DNA of 64,000 nucleotides from Microbulbifer litoralis (GTDB lineage: Bacteria; Pseudomonadota; Gammaproteobacteria; Pseudomonadales; Cellvibrionaceae), in the NCBI RefSeq assembly GCF_023634065.1, contig NZ_JALKCV010000019.1, positions 23,000 through 86,999 of the forward strand, in the 5' to 3' direction. This document shows positions 61,863-64,000 of the stretch, in pieces (the first letter of the stretch is position 1; every line of letters begins with the position of its first letter). The position numbers were made by a program, and so were the translations under genes. Below the pieces are notes generated by a model. It was not told the origin of the DNA. It saw only the letters and a list, made by a program, of their open reading frames with translations, and made no database searches.

Positions 61863-62528
61863 ATGGGTCGAATTTTGTACAGCGGAAACCGCAACGCATC
61901 GAGTTGGGCATTTCGCGCCTGGCTGGCGCTCAAGGAACAGAATATTCCGTTCAGGGAAGAGATCGTCGATATCCGTCGTCCGCAACGATGGCAAAACCTG
62001 GAGGGAATAGGCGAGTTCTCACCGCCGGCCGCGGTTCCAGTTCTCGATGATGATGGGTATATCATTTTCGATTCGCTTGCCATCATGGAGTATGCCAACG
62101 AACTCGGTAACAATGACCTGTTGCCTGATGACATCCAGGCGAGGGCCAAGGCCAGAGCCTTTTCAGCCTGGCAGCACTCCACCTTTGGTCGTGTGTGCCC
62201 GTGTTTATCTTTCGAAAGTGCATTTTATCCGGATAAAAAATCTCTGTCGGATGATGAAAAACGGGAGATTGAAAAAGTTTACTCAATCTGGGAGGGCACG
62301 ATCGAGCAGTTTGGCGGCGATTATCTGATCGGGAACTACTCACTCGCCGATATTATGCTCGTCCCGTCAGTCGTGAGATTCTCCTCCCACCACCAGCCAG
62401 ACCACCGTTGGCCAAAAACTGAAACCTGGTTCAGCAGGTTGCTGGATCGCCCTTTCGTCAGGGAGTGGTTGGATGAGGCAAGTCGGCTGGAACCTGTATA
62501 CCTGCCTGGATACAGAAACGATCCCTGA
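61863..62528 (+). CDS. Glutathione S-transferase family protein
   Basis: A 221-residue protein with an N-terminal thioredoxin-like domain: L-Y-S-G-N-R-N-A-S-S-W-A-F-R-A-W-L-A-L (the likely catalytic Ser region), then V-P-V-L with D-S-L-A-I-M-E-Y (glutathione-binding). The helical C-terminal half has the N-capping motif S-L-A-D-I-M-L. It resembles maleylacetoacetate isomerase/zeta-class-like transferases. The ATG at 61863 is chosen because the first strand starts there. Soluble and cytoplasmic. Substrate unknown. Confidence 0.85.
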   Translation: MGRILYSGNRNASSWAFRAWLALKEQNIPFREEIVDIRRPQRWQNLEGIGEFSPPAAVPVLDDDGYIIFDSLAIMEYANELGNNDLLPDDIQARAKARAFSAWQHSTFGRVCPCLSFESAFYPDKKSLSDDEKREIEKVYSIWEGTIEQFGGDYLIGNYSLADIMLVPSVVRFSSHHQPDHRWPKTETWFSRLLDRPFVREWLDEASRLEPVYLPGYRNDP

Positions 62529-62715
62529 CTGATTGTCCGTGATGAGATATCAGGAGCTGCCGAAACGCCAGAGCTGTCCTGCCAAGCGGAAATTTTTCTC
62601 AGAGTAGGACGGAAAGTGGCAAGGGCTGTGAAGGAATGCCTGAGTGATCACTCTCGCTTCAGGGCTGCCGGGATCTCACTGGGGTAAACTGGAACATCAC
62701 CGTTTGGAGCGCGGA

Positions 62716-63228
62716 ATGAAAGTACTCAATATCCATGAACGCGTATTTCGCCAGAACGAGCCGGTCGGGAAGCTGATAGACTCACTCGCATCCGAAGAGG
62801 ATGCCTTGTGGCCAGTCGAGACATGGCCCCGCATGGTATTCGACCGGCCGCTGGCGCGGGGGGCGATTGGCGGACATGGACCGATTCGCTATTTTGTCGA
62901 AGCATACCGGCCCGGCGAGTCAATCAGGTTCCGTTTTACCGGGCCAAAAGGGTTCAATGGATGGCACGGCTACGAAATTGTTCCTGCCGAACGCCAGGGC
63001 ATTGTTCTCCAGCACACACTTGAAATGACAACCAGCGGACTCGCAATCCTTTCCTGGCCACTGGTTTTCCGCCCGCTGCACGATGCCTTGATCGAGGACT
63101 CGTTGACCAGGGCTGAGGCGTCCCTCGGCAATAGCCCCTCGGTTCAACCCTGGTCACCCTGGGTAAAGCTGCTCCGCTGGATTTTTGGCAGGAAGGGGGC
63201 GCGCCAGCGGGCTGCGGGCAGGAACTGA
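62716..63228 (+). CDS. SRPBCC-fold protein, hypothetical
   Basis: A 170-residue soluble protein with a START/polyketide-cyclase-like strand pattern: M-K-V-L-N-I-H-E-R-V-F, later I-R-Y-F-V-E-A-Y-R-P-G-E-S-I-R-F-R-F, and I-V-L-Q-H-T-L-E-M-T. The C-terminus is a basic tail (F-G-R-K-G-A-R-Q-R-A-A-G-R-N). Such proteins bind hydrophobic ligands. The ATG at 62716 is preferred over one 24 codons upstream. It follows the GST by 187 bp on the same strand; a functional link is not shown. Confidence 0.65.
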   Translation: MKVLNIHERVFRQNEPVGKLIDSLASEEDALWPVETWPRMVFDRPLARGAIGGHGPIRYFVEAYRPGESIRFRFTGPKGFNGWHGYEIVPAERQGIVLQHTLEMTTSGLAILSWPLVFRPLHDALIEDSLTRAEASLGNSPSVQPWSPWVKLLRWIFGRKGARQRAAGRN

Positions 63229-63740
63229 CGGACAGTATCCGCGTCATCAGCCTGATAAATTAATTCCCCTGCACGAGTATTGGATGCGGAACAGAGCAAT
63301 ACCCGTACTGCAGTACCACCGACAAGGGTTGTCGGGCCCTGGATGCGATTTACCGGCACCTTAGACGGTGGGAGTGAGTAACTCCTCACCCCTGCCGCCC
63401 CTGTCCAAAGCCTTTCCCGATTTTTAACCCTTTGCTGACATACCGCTGCCCGCCCTCTACGTGACCAAAAACCGCTGGACATTTCGGCCCTCGGGACCGA
63501 TATCGTGGATGCCCGTCCTGAAAGCCGGAAAAGATCTATAGAATCAGTAAGTTAACGGAAAAGGAAAAATCGGGATAGCAGTCGTCACGATCGAATTTGC
63601 AATTTGGTACGTTCAACCAAATATCGCTACAGCCTTGACGTCATGGGCCTTTGAAGACATTCTGGCGATTATTTCGACTTTAGATATCAATCAAGGTGAT
63701 ATCGGTCGTGGGGACTACGATATAACTGTTAGGTGCCATC
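63229..63740. other. Degenerate intergenic region
   Basis: A 512-bp stretch holding the ppk tail remnant (63276-63370), a small hairpin ATTTGGT/ACCAAAT (63602-63622), and an open frame from about 63551 to 63880 that lacks an ATG and a ribosome site and overlaps the last gene. It could be the relic of an AT-rich accessory gene. AT content rises from about 63500 onward. Confidence 0.5.
63276..63370 (+). pseudogene. Duplicated, frameshifted fragment of the ppk 3' end
   Basis: About 95 bp closely match the last part of ppk (60868-60962). Both read V-L-D-A-E-Q-S-N-T-R; the copy then loses one base near 63315 and drifts, keeping G-A-C-A-A-G-G-G-T-T-G-T-C-G-G against G-A-C-A-G-G-G-G-C-T-G-C-C-G-G. 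No start codon or ribosome site is present, so it is a relic of a duplication or of a second ppk copy whose body has been deleted. Confidence 0.75.
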
Positions 63741-64000
63741 ATGGCAATGTATGGATCAACATGGAGAGAGCACCCGTTTCTTATAGGAAAACGTTATGTT
63801 GCAAAAACGGATTTGCCCTCGTTCAATACAATCGACATAAAGGCTGGTCACATATACGAGTTAAGAGAAATTTGCCATAGCCACTACGATGGAGCCTCGG
63901 TTTTTACGTTTCAGTGCATAAAAACAGATAAATTAGCCAACTGGTGGTGGTTTGATAGCGAGCCAGATAATTTGTGCTTAGACCACTTCAAGGAAAGCAC
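63741..64000 (+). CDS. Partial immunity-like hypothetical protein (3' end outside window)
   Basis: From ATG 63741, with AGGTG 5 bp before, the frame is open to the window edge (86 residues seen). The sequence has L-I-G-K-R-Y-V-A-K, then I-K-A-G-H-I-Y-E-L-R-E-I, Y-D-G-A-S-V-F-T-F and N-W-W-W-F-D. This pattern, a barrel-like small domain with Y-D-G and W-W-W-F-D, recalls small immunity-type proteins such as the DUF3601-like group, from memory. AT-rich codon use resembles the 3-5.7 kb patch. Identity is uncertain and the length unknown. Confidence 0.55.
   Translation, partial: MAMYGSTWREHPFLIGKRYVAKTDLPSFNTIDIKAGHIYELREICHSHYDGASVFTFQCIKTDKLANWWWFDSEPDNLCLDHFKES

Overview
The window looks like a chromosomal segment of a high-GC, polysaccharide-degrading marine gammaproteobacterium. 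A Microbulbifer-like or other Cellvibrionales genome is my best guess. This rests on gene content (ParC, PPK1/PPX, SelO, two TonB-dependent receptors, a plant-mannan locus, secreted metalloproteases) and not on any database comparison. I see no rRNA, tRNA or CRISPR array.

Layout. 0-3 kb: end of a PlsC-type acyltransferase, a TauE/SafE permease, a four-unit 21-bp tandem repeat, a small membrane protein and an exported M28 peptidase. 3-5.7 kb: an AT-richer accessory patch with a group II intron 3' end remnant (34-nt domain V-like hairpin), a small lipoprotein, a membrane protein, copy 1 of a 165-bp MITE-like element and three small acidic immunity-like proteins. 5.7-7.9 kb: GNAT acetyltransferase and clade-3-type catalase.

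7.9-23 kb is a complete-looking galactomannan/glucomannan utilisation locus: AGE-family mannose isomerase, LacI-family regulator, Na+/sugar symporter, GH130 mannosylglucose phosphorylase, cellobiose/mannobiose 2-epimerase, two GH5 enzymes (one GH5_7 endo-mannanase), a TIGR01782-type TonB receptor and a GH27 alpha-galactosidase. Six copies of the palindrome TGTAACCGGTTACA (one with a single mismatch) sit in front of its four transcription units and define a local LacI regulon. The implied pathway is extracellular or periplasmic backbone cleavage and degalactosylation, uptake, epimerisation of mannobiose to mannosylglucose, phosphorolysis to mannose-1-P plus glucose, and isomerisation of free mannose to fructose.

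23-27.4 kb: Fur-box-preceded siderophore receptor, membrane protein and PepSY reductase-like protein. 27.4-29.5 kb: five small uncharacterised, mostly exported proteins. 29.5-39 kb: LplT-PlsC fusion, glutamate-receptor-like ligand-gated channel, zinc-ribbon metallopeptidase, sugar O-acetyltransferase, M13 peptidase lipoprotein, a chalcone-isomerase-like/TonB_C fusion, and a cyclic-nucleotide-binding protein followed by MITE copy 2. 39-44.5 kb: RND efflux pair and a small outer-membrane protein. 44.5-52.4 kb: DUF2214 protein, azoreductase/LysR divergent pair, parC, and a MarR-EmrA-EmrB efflux operon. 52.5-57 kb: stand-alone prodomain-like protein next to a secreted M12-type protease with beta-gamma-crystallin and CBM6 modules, DUF2147 protein, SelO. 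57.3-61 kb: divergent ppx/ppk with a Pho box between them. 61-64 kb: Lrp regulator, GST, SRPBCC protein, a decayed duplicate of the ppk 3' end, and a partial immunity-like gene running off the window.
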